The notes under the pieces: model-generated
Database searches by the model: none
Told to the model about the DNA's origin: nothing
What the model saw: the letters and a program-made list of their open reading frames with translations, nothing else
Program-made: the position numbers and the translations under genes
Shown here: positions 1 to 6,146 of the stretch, in pieces
Position numbering within the stretch: the first letter of the stretch is position 1
How the letters are laid out: each line of letters starts with the position of its first letter
Source of the DNA: Oscillospiraceae bacterium
GTDB taxonomy: Bacteria; Bacillota; Clostridia; Oscillospirales; Oscillospiraceae
Assembly (NCBI GenBank): GCA_031260745.1
Contig: JAISKY010000208.1
Location: forward strand, 1-7,596
Length of the DNA: 7,596 nt
Direction of reading: 5' to 3'

Positions 1-72
1 ACCCAAGACGACCCCGAAAAACAGGAGTTTTACTCCGCCTGTAAATTCGTGATTGAAGCGGCACTCCGCTAG
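1..72 (+). CDS. Upstream in-frame part of the glycyl radical enzyme, ending in an amber codon
   Basis: The frame is open from base 1 to the TAG at 70-72 and encodes 23 residues (TQDDPEKQEFYSACKFVIEA, then ALR). It is exactly in phase with the large GRE reading frame that follows. The pattern D-P-E-K-x-E-F-Y, then a helix, then Y-A-x-A-Y-A, as it runs across the TAG, resembles the N-terminal helical region of dehydratase-type GREs. The two pieces therefore look like one gene broken by a single codon. The true start lies upstream: GREs of this class are about 780-830 residues and only about 580 codons are visible. The stop could be a nonsense mutation, a sequencing or assembly error, or a recoded amber codon. 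That this is GRE sequence is fairly clear; the status of the TAG is open. Confidence 0.72.
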   Translation, partial: TQDDPEKQEFYSACKFVIEAALR

Positions 73-1740
73 ATGAAAAACTACGCTAAAGCGTACGCAG
101 ACGCGGCTAAGACCGAAAAAGACTCGGAGCGCGCCGAGGAACTTCGCGAAATCTCGCTGATTATCGAAAAAGTTTCCACGGATAAACCCGAAACTTTCCG
201 CGAGGCGATTCAGCTTGCGTGGCTTAGTCATCTAATCGCGAATACCGGACTTGGAGCCGCGCTTAGCTTCGCGAAGTTCGACCAGTATATGTTCCCGTTC
301 TATCAGCGCGACATAGAGAACGGACTTACGACATTTGAGGAAGCCCGCGACTTAGTCGCTATGCTGTACCTAAAGTGTAACGAGCCGAAAATGCGTACCG
401 TTCAAAGTATGGCTTTAGCCGGATTAGACGCGAACGGCGAAAGTACGGCGAACGAGTTTACGAAAGTTTGCCTTGCCGCCGCCAGAATCACAAAACTTCC
501 GTACCCTAATATCTCGTTGCAGGTTTCGCCGACAAAAAGCCCGGAATGGGTTATGGACGAAGCGATTGAAACGATAAAACTCGGATTCGGAATACCTCAG
601 CTTGTCAACGCGGATACTTGGATGAAGGCGTTCCTCGATTTGGGACATACGCCGGAGGAATCGTGTAACTTCTATAATATGGGTTGCGTCGAAACGCTAA
701 TCGCGAACGGCTGCGAGGGTTGGCTGGTATCGCCGGGCGGGAGTTTCTTCTCCTATTCGCAGATATTGGACGAAATACTTGACCTGTATAAAGCCGGTGA
801 AACTACTCTCGACACGTTTGACGATTTGAAGAACAAAGTTCTTGACCGTCTTGAGATGGCTGTAGAACAGGTCAGAGTTCCCGCCGGACACGTTTTCGGA
901 ATGGGTAGAAACGGCTATGACCCGTTCGGTTCGGTGTGGATTGACGGATGCCTTGAAAAAGGCAAGGATATGTATCAGGGCGGGTGCGCGATTCCCGGTC
1001 ACGTCGTCGTAACGGGTTGCGGACTGGCGAACGCCGCCGACTCGCTTTCGGCGATTAAGACGCTGGTATATGACGACGGCAAATATACGCTCGACGAGCT
1101 AATTGACATTGTTCGTAACAACTACGAGGGCAACGAGCGTTTGCGTCAGTACATCATTAACAGCGTACCGCATTACGGTAACGACGTGGAGTGGGTTGAC
1201 GAACTTGCCGCCGAAATGTTCAAGCGGCTTACGTATAAGGTCGATTCGCTGAACGACGGAACAATCCCGCAGAAATACGTCAACAGTTATTTCAGCTATA
1301 CTCAGGCTACGAGTATCGGCGAGTGTACGAACGCTACGTTTGACGGACGCAAAAAGGGCGAGCCTATAAGCGACGGATTAGGTCCGGTTCAGGGTCGCGA
1401 TACAAAGGGTCCTACACACCTGATTGACAGCTTACTGCGTCTGGATTATAAGTATATGAACGGAGCGTTAGCGACTAACCTGAAAGTTACCGCGTCGATA
1501 TTCAGCACTAAGGGCGGAATCGCCGCGCTGAAAAGTATGCTGAAAACGTACTTGGCGCAGGGCGGGCCTCAAATTCAGATTAACTTCGTAACTCCCGCCG
1601 ACTTGCTGGACGCTAAGGAGAATCCGTATAAACACCGCGACCTGGTAGTGCGTATCGCCGGTTTCTGCGAATACTTTATCTATCTTGACGACAAAATGCA
1701 GAACGAGATAATCTCACGCACAGCCTACGAAGCCGCCTAA
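73..1740 (+). CDS. Glycyl radical enzyme, dehydratase/lyase type (pyruvate formate-lyase-like family), C-terminal portion
   Basis: This is an oxygen-sensitive cytosolic radical enzyme. Residue numbers count from the ATG at 73. The thiyl-radical cysteine is C205 in a G-C-V-E motif, with E207 in the position of the general base of GRE diol dehydratases and related C-O or C-N lyases; pyruvate formate-lyase has paired cysteines instead. The glycyl radical site is G530 in RIAGF near the C-terminus (bases 1660-1662), followed by the usual IISRT tail. Other family landmarks are SFAKFDQYMFPFY near residue 67, GGCAIPG near 302, HYGND near 367 and DGRKKGEP near 424. At 555 residues it lacks roughly 250 N-terminal residues of a full GRE. 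The ATG follows the TAG directly with no good ribosome site, so it is probably not the natural start. The substrate cannot be read from sequence; sugar-gene neighbours suggest a sugar- or polyol-derived compound. The TAA stop is followed by 95 bases before the next gene. Confidence 0.93.
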   Translation: MKNYAKAYADAAKTEKDSERAEELREISLIIEKVSTDKPETFREAIQLAWLSHLIANTGLGAALSFAKFDQYMFPFYQRDIENGLTTFEEARDLVAMLYLKCNEPKMRTVQSMALAGLDANGESTANEFTKVCLAAARITKLPYPNISLQVSPTKSPEWVMDEAIETIKLGFGIPQLVNADTWMKAFLDLGHTPEESCNFYNMGCVETLIANGCEGWLVSPGGSFFSYSQILDEILDLYKAGETTLDTFDDLKNKVLDRLEMAVEQVRVPAGHVFGMGRNGYDPFGSVWIDGCLEKGKDMYQGGCAIPGHVVVTGCGLANAADSLSAIKTLVYDDGKYTLDELIDIVRNNYEGNERLRQYIINSVPHYGNDVEWVDELAAEMFKRLTYKVDSLNDGTIPQKYVNSYFSYTQATSIGECTNATFDGRKKGEPISDGLGPVQGRDTKGPTHLIDSLLRLDYKYMNGALATNLKVTASIFSTKGGIAALKSMLKTYLAQGGPQIQINFVTPADLLDAKENPYKHRDLVVRIAGFCEYFIYLDDKMQNEIISRTAYEAA

Positions 1741-1765
1741 GTCGCGGCGGGAAATGAAATAACAC

Positions 1766-1786
1766 GGGCGGGTGTAAAACCCGCCT
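1766..1786 (+). other. Intergenic GC-rich hairpin after the GRE gene
   Basis: GGCGGGT (1767-1773) pairs perfectly with ACCCGCC (1779-1785) across the 5-base loop GTAAA, and G1766/T1786 can add a wobble pair. It lies 26 bases after the GRE stop. No T-run follows directly; the nearest (1799-1803) starts 13 bases after the stem, so it is not a canonical intrinsic terminator. It could be an mRNA-stabilising or processing hairpin, a partial attenuator that lowers expression of the genes after the GRE, or a copy of a dispersed palindromic repeat. A second small inverted repeat, AAAAACGCTTTTT, lies at 1791-1803. Confidence 0.6.
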
Positions 1787-1822
1787 ATGTAAAAACGCTT
1801 TTTAGCGGGACAAATTAAAACC

Positions 1823-1827
1823 GGAGG
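1823..1827 (+). promoter_or_regulatory. Ribosome binding site of the epimerase gene
   Basis: GGAGG lies 8 bases before the ATG at 1836. It is a strong consensus site and fixes the start of the epimerase. Confidence 0.85.
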
Positions 1828-1835
1828 ACAATAAA

Positions 1836-2897
1836 ATGAGTGAGAGAATAAGCTACGGCAAATCGCGCGACGGTAAAGACGTTTCATTGTACCGCCTGAA
1901 AGGTTCGGGCGGCGTTGAGGTCGAGATTATGGATTTCGGCGCGATTATACGCTCTATTAAAGTTCCCGGACGCGGAGGTAAAATCACCGACGTAGTTATG
2001 GGCTACGAGAATTTTGACGACCAACTCAGCAAAATGGGTTGGAACTGCGGAATAATGGGTCGCGTAGTTAATCGTATCGGCGACGGCAAGATTTGGATTC
2101 GCGGCAAACTTCATCAACTTGACGTGCCGGAGTGGGGCGGTCAAAAAGCTCCGTTCGTAATGCACGGCGGAGCGGGCGGGTACTCGGCGAAAGTGTTCTC
2201 CGGCGAGTTGTACTCGGACGCGGAGGGCGAGAAAGTTACGCTGTACCATCACGACCGCGGCGAGGGCAATTTCCCCGGCGAGGTTGACGTTTGGGTAACG
2301 TATGTGTTAACTCCCGATAACGAGCTTCAATTGCGTTACCGGTGTTTACCGACGCGTGATACGGTGCTGAATATAACCAGCCACTGCTATTTTAACCTCG
2401 CGGGTCACGGAAACGGCACGATACATAAGCACATAATGAAACTTGACGCGGATTATTACACTCCCGCCGCGCCGGGCGGTTTACCCTCCGGCGAAGTCCT
2501 GAAAGTTGACGGAACCGCGTTCGATTTCAGAACTCCGAAATCGTTCGGCGAAGGCATAGACAGCGGCGAAGCTCAAATTACGCTTCAGGGCGGCTACGAC
2601 CATAATCTGTGCCTTGCCGGAGGCGGCTACCGCGAGCGCGGCTACGTGTACGATGAATCGACCGGAATTAAGCTGACGCTGTCCACCGATATGCCGGGCG
2701 TACAGTTGTATTGCTCCGGTAACGAGATGCCTGCGGAAAACGCTAAGGACGGCAAAAACTATGAAAAGTTCGGAGCGTTTTGTTTGGAAACTCAGTATTA
2801 CCCGAACGCTACGGCGTACTCGCATTTCCCGCAGCCGGTTTTCGCGGCGAATCAGGTGTTCGAGTCGCAGACCGCGTTCAAATTCTCTGCGGAATGA
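1836..2897 (+). CDS. galM: Aldose 1-epimerase (mutarotase), GalM-like
   Basis: The 353-residue protein interconverts the alpha and beta anomers of a free aldose in the cytoplasm. Its length is normal for the family (about 340-390). The GalM landmarks appear in order: GRVVNRI (residues 75-81) for the usual GRxANRI; H110 in HGG; the catalytic acid H183 in NITSHCYFNLAGHG; D255 in GYDHN; and the catalytic base E318 in CLETQYYPNA. No signal peptide is visible, so it is cytosolic. The start is supported by GGAGG 8 bases upstream. It lies 95 bases after the GRE, beyond a hairpin, and 46 bases before the dehydrogenase, in the same transcription direction. Its presence says that the pathway handles a reducing sugar. 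The sugar need not be galactose: relatives serve other hexoses, including sulfoquinovose. The gene symbol denotes the family only. Confidence 0.93.
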   Translation: MSERISYGKSRDGKDVSLYRLKGSGGVEVEIMDFGAIIRSIKVPGRGGKITDVVMGYENFDDQLSKMGWNCGIMGRVVNRIGDGKIWIRGKLHQLDVPEWGGQKAPFVMHGGAGGYSAKVFSGELYSDAEGEKVTLYHHDRGEGNFPGEVDVWVTYVLTPDNELQLRYRCLPTRDTVLNITSHCYFNLAGHGNGTIHKHIMKLDADYYTPAAPGGLPSGEVLKVDGTAFDFRTPKSFGEGIDSGEAQITLQGGYDHNLCLAGGGYRERGYVYDESTGIKLTLSTDMPGVQLYCSGNEMPAENAKDGKNYEKFGAFCLETQYYPNATAYSHFPQPVFAANQVFESQTAFKFSAE

Positions 2898-2929
2898 ATT
2901 ATCAGTTAAATACGTAAATTAAAAATAAC

Positions 2930-2934
2930 GGAGG
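2930..2934 (+). promoter_or_regulatory. Ribosome binding site of the dehydrogenase gene
   Basis: GGAGG lies 9 bases before the ATG at 2944, in an AT-rich 46-base gap. It supports that start. I see no terminator or convincing promoter in this gap. Confidence 0.82.
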
Positions 2935-2943
2935 AAATATACA

Positions 2944-4014
2944 ATGAGAGCAGTCGCGGTTATGGAACCCAATAAGGTTCAAATGGTAACAGACCTGCCA
3001 ATGCCGGTTATAGGCGATTATCAGGCGCTTGTCAGAGTTCGCGCGTGCGGAATTTGCAGCAGTACCGATTTGAAAATCGTACACCACCAACACCCGGAAT
3101 CCGATTTTATGAAATTTACATATCCGACGATACTCGGTCACGAGGCAGTCGGTGAAATCGTGGAGCTTGGCTCAAAAGTCAGGTATCTTAAAATCGGCGA
3201 CAGAGTTGTAAGTCCGATGCCGGCTATTCCGCGTGACGGCAAATATACCAGCAGTTACGGTCAGATGTCGGAATACTGTACCGCGATGGACATTAAGGCG
3301 ATGAAAGAGGATAACCCCGCTCCGTCGGGACCTCCGGGACCGGATTCGTACTTTTTGATGGGCGAGGATATTGACTTTCTGACGAAAGTGTTTCCTAACG
3401 AGATTTCGTTTGTTGACGCGGCGATGATGCTGACGTTTAAGGAGAATTACAGCGCGTTGATTAACTTCGGTATAAAAGAGGGAATGGACATTCTGATTTT
3501 CGGCGACGGTTCTATTTGTATGGGGCTTACGTTACAGCTTAAATCGTATAATGTTAATTCCGTAGTGGTTATCGGACACCACGACGACCGATTAGAGCGT
3601 ATAAAGAAAGTCTCATCGCCGGAGCTTATGATTAACTCGCACACTCAAAACCCCGAGGAGATACTCAAAGACCGAAAGTTTGACATAGTAATCGACGCGG
3701 CGGGAAGTACGGAGATAATCAAGCGCGGCTCTAAGTTCCTGAAAAACGGCGGTAAAGTCTGCGTTTACGGCGTACTCGCGGAGGGTAAATCCACAATCGA
3801 CCTGTACGACCTGCCGAACAATACGGGCGTACAAATAATGAGCTATCCGTATCAGGAACATAGAACTCACGACACTATTGTCAAGATGATGCTTGACGGT
3901 TCAGTCAAAGCGAGTGATTTCTACGACGCGGTAATACCTGTCGAGCAATGCGCCGAAGCCGTCGCTAAGCTCGAAAAACGAGAGGTTTTCAAGGTAATTC
4001 TGACGTTTGACTAA
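2944..4014 (+). CDS. Medium-chain zinc-type alcohol/polyol dehydrogenase, atypical
   Basis: The 356-residue protein belongs to the medium-chain dehydrogenase/reductase superfamily, which oxidises alcohols or polyols or reduces the matching carbonyls with NAD(P). The GroES-like N-terminal half has the catalytic zinc residues C38 (CGIC) and H66-E67 (GHEAVGE). The cysteine cluster of the structural zinc lobe is absent: residues 87-112 run from RVVS to SEYC with no CxxC repeats. A stretch of about 30 residues (roughly 121-150, rich in Pro and Gly) precedes the cofactor domain. Where sorbitol dehydrogenase relatives have a glutamate in L-E-P, this protein has L-T-F (T164). The nucleotide loop is GDGSIC (187-192), lacking the third glycine, and the second strand ends in GHHDDR (211-216) rather than an acidic residue, which would fit NADP(H). 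It lies 11 bases before the isomerase gene. The substrate is unknown, perhaps a sugar or polyol of the GRE pathway. Confidence 0.88.
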   Translation: MRAVAVMEPNKVQMVTDLPMPVIGDYQALVRVRACGICSSTDLKIVHHQHPESDFMKFTYPTILGHEAVGEIVELGSKVRYLKIGDRVVSPMPAIPRDGKYTSSYGQMSEYCTAMDIKAMKEDNPAPSGPPGPDSYFLMGEDIDFLTKVFPNEISFVDAAMMLTFKENYSALINFGIKEGMDILIFGDGSICMGLTLQLKSYNVNSVVVIGHHDDRLERIKKVSSPELMINSHTQNPEEILKDRKFDIVIDAAGSTEIIKRGSKFLKNGGKVCVYGVLAEGKSTIDLYDLPNNTGVQIMSYPYQEHRTHDTIVKMMLDGSVKASDFYDAVIPVEQCAEAVAKLEKREVFKVILTFD

Positions 4015-4025
4015 GAGGTACATAA

Positions 4026-5180
4026 ATGAACATATATAACCGTCCGTGGAAACTGGTGCCGAACCGCGTTCGCGGTGTCGGAGGACGCGAGATTGACAAA
4101 CTTCGCGGAATTGACCCTCCCGTTGACGATAACAGCGGCTCGGAGTCGTGGATTGGCTCAGTTACACGCGCCGGAGCGATAGGCCCGAACGGCGGCGACT
4201 CAAACCACGGCTGCGCCGAGGTGATTTTGCCGGACGAGCGTAAAATGTACCTGTTCGAGGCGATTGCTCTTGACCCGGAGGCGATTTTGGGTAAGGCTCA
4301 CTATAACCGCCACGGCGAGAATCTGGGCGTACTTATTAAGTACCTTGACGCTAAAGAGCCGTATTTGCTGCAGGTGCACCCGACTCGTCCGTTCGCGAAA
4401 AAGATGTGGGATAGTGACTTCGGCAAAGAGGAAAGTTGGTACGTTATCGGACTGCGCGACGATGTCGCGGAACCTCCGTCGCTGTTGCTCGGATTCAAAG
4501 AGGGCGTAACGCGTGAGCTTGTAGAGAAATACTACTACTCTGACGATTTCAAGTCGTTGGAAAATCTGTGTCACAAGATACCCGGTAAAGTCGGCGAAAC
4601 GTATTTTGTCGGCGGCGGAGTTCCTCACGCGTTGGGCGAGGGTTGCTTCGTGGTCGAAGTTCAGGAACCCAGCGACATTACGGTCGTTCCGCTCAGAATG
4701 TCGGCAATGCGTAAGATGTTCGCGCCGCCGCCGACTAAAGACGGTGAACAGTTGCCGCGTCCGGATTTCCCCGAACCGTCGGAGGAAGAACTAAAGCTAT
4801 ATGACGAGCGTTCGTTGGGCGCGTTCATATACGACGGTTGTACCGAATCGGAAAATCTGAAACGCTGGCTTATTCCTCCGAAAACAATCCGCGAGGGCAA
4901 TTGGGGAAAGGAATACTACCTTATCGGACCGGAGCAGACCGAGTATTTCTCGTTCTCACGCGCTGACATTAAGGGCGGCGTTTCGCTGATTGAAACAGGT
5001 TATCCGAGAGTTGGGATTGTGCTTGACGGAAACGGTAAAATAACATTCGACGGCGGCGTACTGGAGATTAAAAAAGGCGACGAGCTATTCTTGCCGTTTA
5101 ACATTCCTAACGCGAAAGTTGAGGGCGATTTGTCTTTGGTTCTCTGTTATCCGGAGGGCTCGCCGAATTTGATTAAATGA
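4026..5180 (+). CDS. Mannose-6-phosphate isomerase-like protein (class I, cupin fold)
   Basis: The 384-residue protein resembles zinc-dependent phosphomannose isomerases, which interconvert mannose 6-phosphate and fructose 6-phosphate. Visible metal-site residues are Q116 and H118 in LLQVHP, E136 in KEESWYV, and H200 in GGGVPHALGEG, where typical enzymes have a P-A-G-x-x-H-A motif. A second cupin-like segment near the C-terminus (about 330-375) includes GIVLDGNG and the turn KKGDELFLPF. The length fits the longer ManA type (E. coli about 390). AGAGG lies 7 bases before the ATG, and the start is 11 bases after the dehydrogenase stop. The stop overlaps the activase start as ATGA. Since it sits inside a GRE operon rather than with mannose genes, it may isomerise a different sugar or sugar phosphate, so I leave the gene symbol empty. 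Confidence 0.88.
   Translation: MNIYNRPWKLVPNRVRGVGGREIDKLRGIDPPVDDNSGSESWIGSVTRAGAIGPNGGDSNHGCAEVILPDERKMYLFEAIALDPEAILGKAHYNRHGENLGVLIKYLDAKEPYLLQVHPTRPFAKKMWDSDFGKEESWYVIGLRDDVAEPPSLLLGFKEGVTRELVEKYYYSDDFKSLENLCHKIPGKVGETYFVGGGVPHALGEGCFVVEVQEPSDITVVPLRMSAMRKMFAPPPTKDGEQLPRPDFPEPSEEELKLYDERSLGAFIYDGCTESENLKRWLIPPKTIREGNWGKEYYLIGPEQTEYFSFSRADIKGGVSLIETGYPRVGIVLDGNGKITFDGGVLEIKKGDELFLPFNIPNAKVEGDLSLVLCYPEGSPNLIK
5177..5180 (+). promoter_or_regulatory. ATGA stop/start overlap coupling the isomerase and activase genes
   Basis: The isomerase TGA (5178-5180) and the activase ATG (5177-5179) share bases. The only GGAGG nearby (5153-5157) is 19 bases before the ATG, too far for efficient independent initiation. 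Translation of the activase therefore probably depends on ribosomes that finish the isomerase. This would tie activase output to isomerase translation and keep it low, as suits a catalytic activator. Confidence 0.75.
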
Positions 5181-6091
5181 ACACTGAACAACTAAACGAA
5201 ATAACCGGACGCGTATTTAATATTCAGTTCTTTTGCGTACACGACGGAACGGGAATACGGACTACCGTATTCCTGAAAGGTTGTCCGCTTAGATGTCTGT
5301 GGTGCCATAACCCGGAGGGAATTTCCAAAGACGTACACCTCTCGTTCAGCGAGAATAAGTGTCTACGCTGCGGAGCTTGCGCCGCGGTTTGCGCGGCTCA
5401 CAAGATGACCGACGGACGGCATACGGTAGAACGCTCCGAGTGTACGCTTAAAGGCGATTGCGTTAAGGTATGTCCTACGGAGGCGTTGTCAATCGTGGGG
5501 CGCGACATCACGGTCGGAGAAGTAGTCGGTGAGATTTTACGGGATAAAAAGTTTTACGCCGACAGCGGCGGAGGGGCTACGTTTTCGGGCGGCGAACCCG
5601 CGATGCAGCCGGAGTTTCTGTTCGCGCTTGTCAAAGCGACAAAAGCGGAGGGCATAAACGTCGCGGTTGAAACGAGCGGTTGCGCTCCGTACCGCGTTTA
5701 CGAGTCGCTTCTGCCGTATGTCGATACGTTCTTATTCGATTGCAAGGAAACAAATCCGGAGCTTCACAAGAAGTTTACGGGTGTTGACAATAAGCTGTTA
5801 ACGGATAACCTGCGGAAACTTCACGACGCGGGCGCGTCAATCCTGCTAAGGTGTCCGATTGTTCCCGGTCTTAACGACCGCGACGAACATTTTCAAGGTT
5901 TGGCGAAACTGTCAAAGGAATTGCCGAACCTGATAGGCGTGGAACTGCTGGCGTACCATAAGCTTGCCGCGTCAAAAAGCGGTCGTATGGGTTTAGCCGT
6001 ACAGGACGAATACGAGCCGCCGTCACCGGAGGTCAAAGCGGAATGGAACGCTAAACTTGAAGCCTACGGCGCGAACGTGTTCGACGCGTAA
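5177..6091 (+). CDS. Glycyl radical enzyme activating enzyme (radical SAM)
   Basis: The 304-residue protein uses S-adenosylmethionine and a [4Fe-4S] cluster to abstract a hydrogen from the glycine of the partner GRE, presumably the enzyme at the start of this window (G530). The radical SAM cysteines are C36, C40 and C43 in CPLRCLWC, preceded by HDGTGIRTTVFLKG. GGGATFSGGEP (131-141) is the SAM-binding element typical of activases. Between them lies a ferredoxin-like insert (about 62-104), as in activases of dehydratase-type GREs. Its first motif has four cysteines (C62, C65, C68, C72). The second has only C89, C95 and C99, because K92 stands where the second cysteine is expected. The start fits the family, since homologues begin shortly before the GRVFNIQ segment (11-17). 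It is unusual that three sugar genes separate it from the GRE. A 55-base gap with no terminator precedes the kinase. Confidence 0.95.
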   Translation: MNTEQLNEITGRVFNIQFFCVHDGTGIRTTVFLKGCPLRCLWCHNPEGISKDVHLSFSENKCLRCGACAAVCAAHKMTDGRHTVERSECTLKGDCVKVCPTEALSIVGRDITVGEVVGEILRDKKFYADSGGGATFSGGEPAMQPEFLFALVKATKAEGINVAVETSGCAPYRVYESLLPYVDTFLFDCKETNPELHKKFTGVDNKLLTDNLRKLHDAGASILLRCPIVPGLNDRDEHFQGLAKLSKELPNLIGVELLAYHKLAASKSGRMGLAVQDEYEPPSPEVKAEWNAKLEAYGANVFDA

Positions 6092-6132
6092 CGCCGCCAT
6101 AGGTTAATAGATACTGCGAATATTCTCAAAAA

Positions 6133-6140
6133 AGAGGTGA
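6133..6140 (+). promoter_or_regulatory. Ribosome binding site of the kinase gene
   Basis: AGAGGTGA is a near-complete match to the anti-Shine-Dalgarno complement, 6 bases before the ATG at 6147. It decides the start of the kinase. Confidence 0.85.
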
Positions 6141-6146
6141 AGCGAA

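Noticed and set aside
424..1002. Minus-strand open frames of 74 and 101 codons inside the GRE gene
   Set aside because: They lie opposite a strongly conserved gene, have no recognisable motifs or ribosome sites, and are explained by the codon bias of the + strand gene.
1..1740. Pyruvate formate-lyase (PflB) as the identity of the GRE
   Set aside because: The active-site segment is G-C-V-E with a single cysteine and an adjacent glutamate, not the paired cysteines of pyruvate formate-lyase, and the neighbours are sugar genes.
1766..1803. Canonical rho-independent terminator after the GRE
   Set aside because: The stem is good but the T-run starts 13 bases after it and is only five bases long, so I record it as a hairpin of unknown role.
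4200..4900. Open frames of 62-142 codons on both strands inside the isomerase gene
   Set aside because: All are overlapping shadows of a gene with clear metal-binding motifs; their compositions are rich in Arg and Ser as expected of shifted frames.
5153..5157. GGAGG as the ribosome binding site of the activase
   Set aside because: It lies 19 bases before the ATG, outside the working range, and no in-frame upstream start uses it; coupling by the ATGA overlap explains initiation better.
6092..6146. Terminator or promoter between activase and kinase
   Set aside because: No stem followed by a T-run and no convincing -35/-10 pair is visible in these 55 bases; the kinase most likely belongs to the same transcript.
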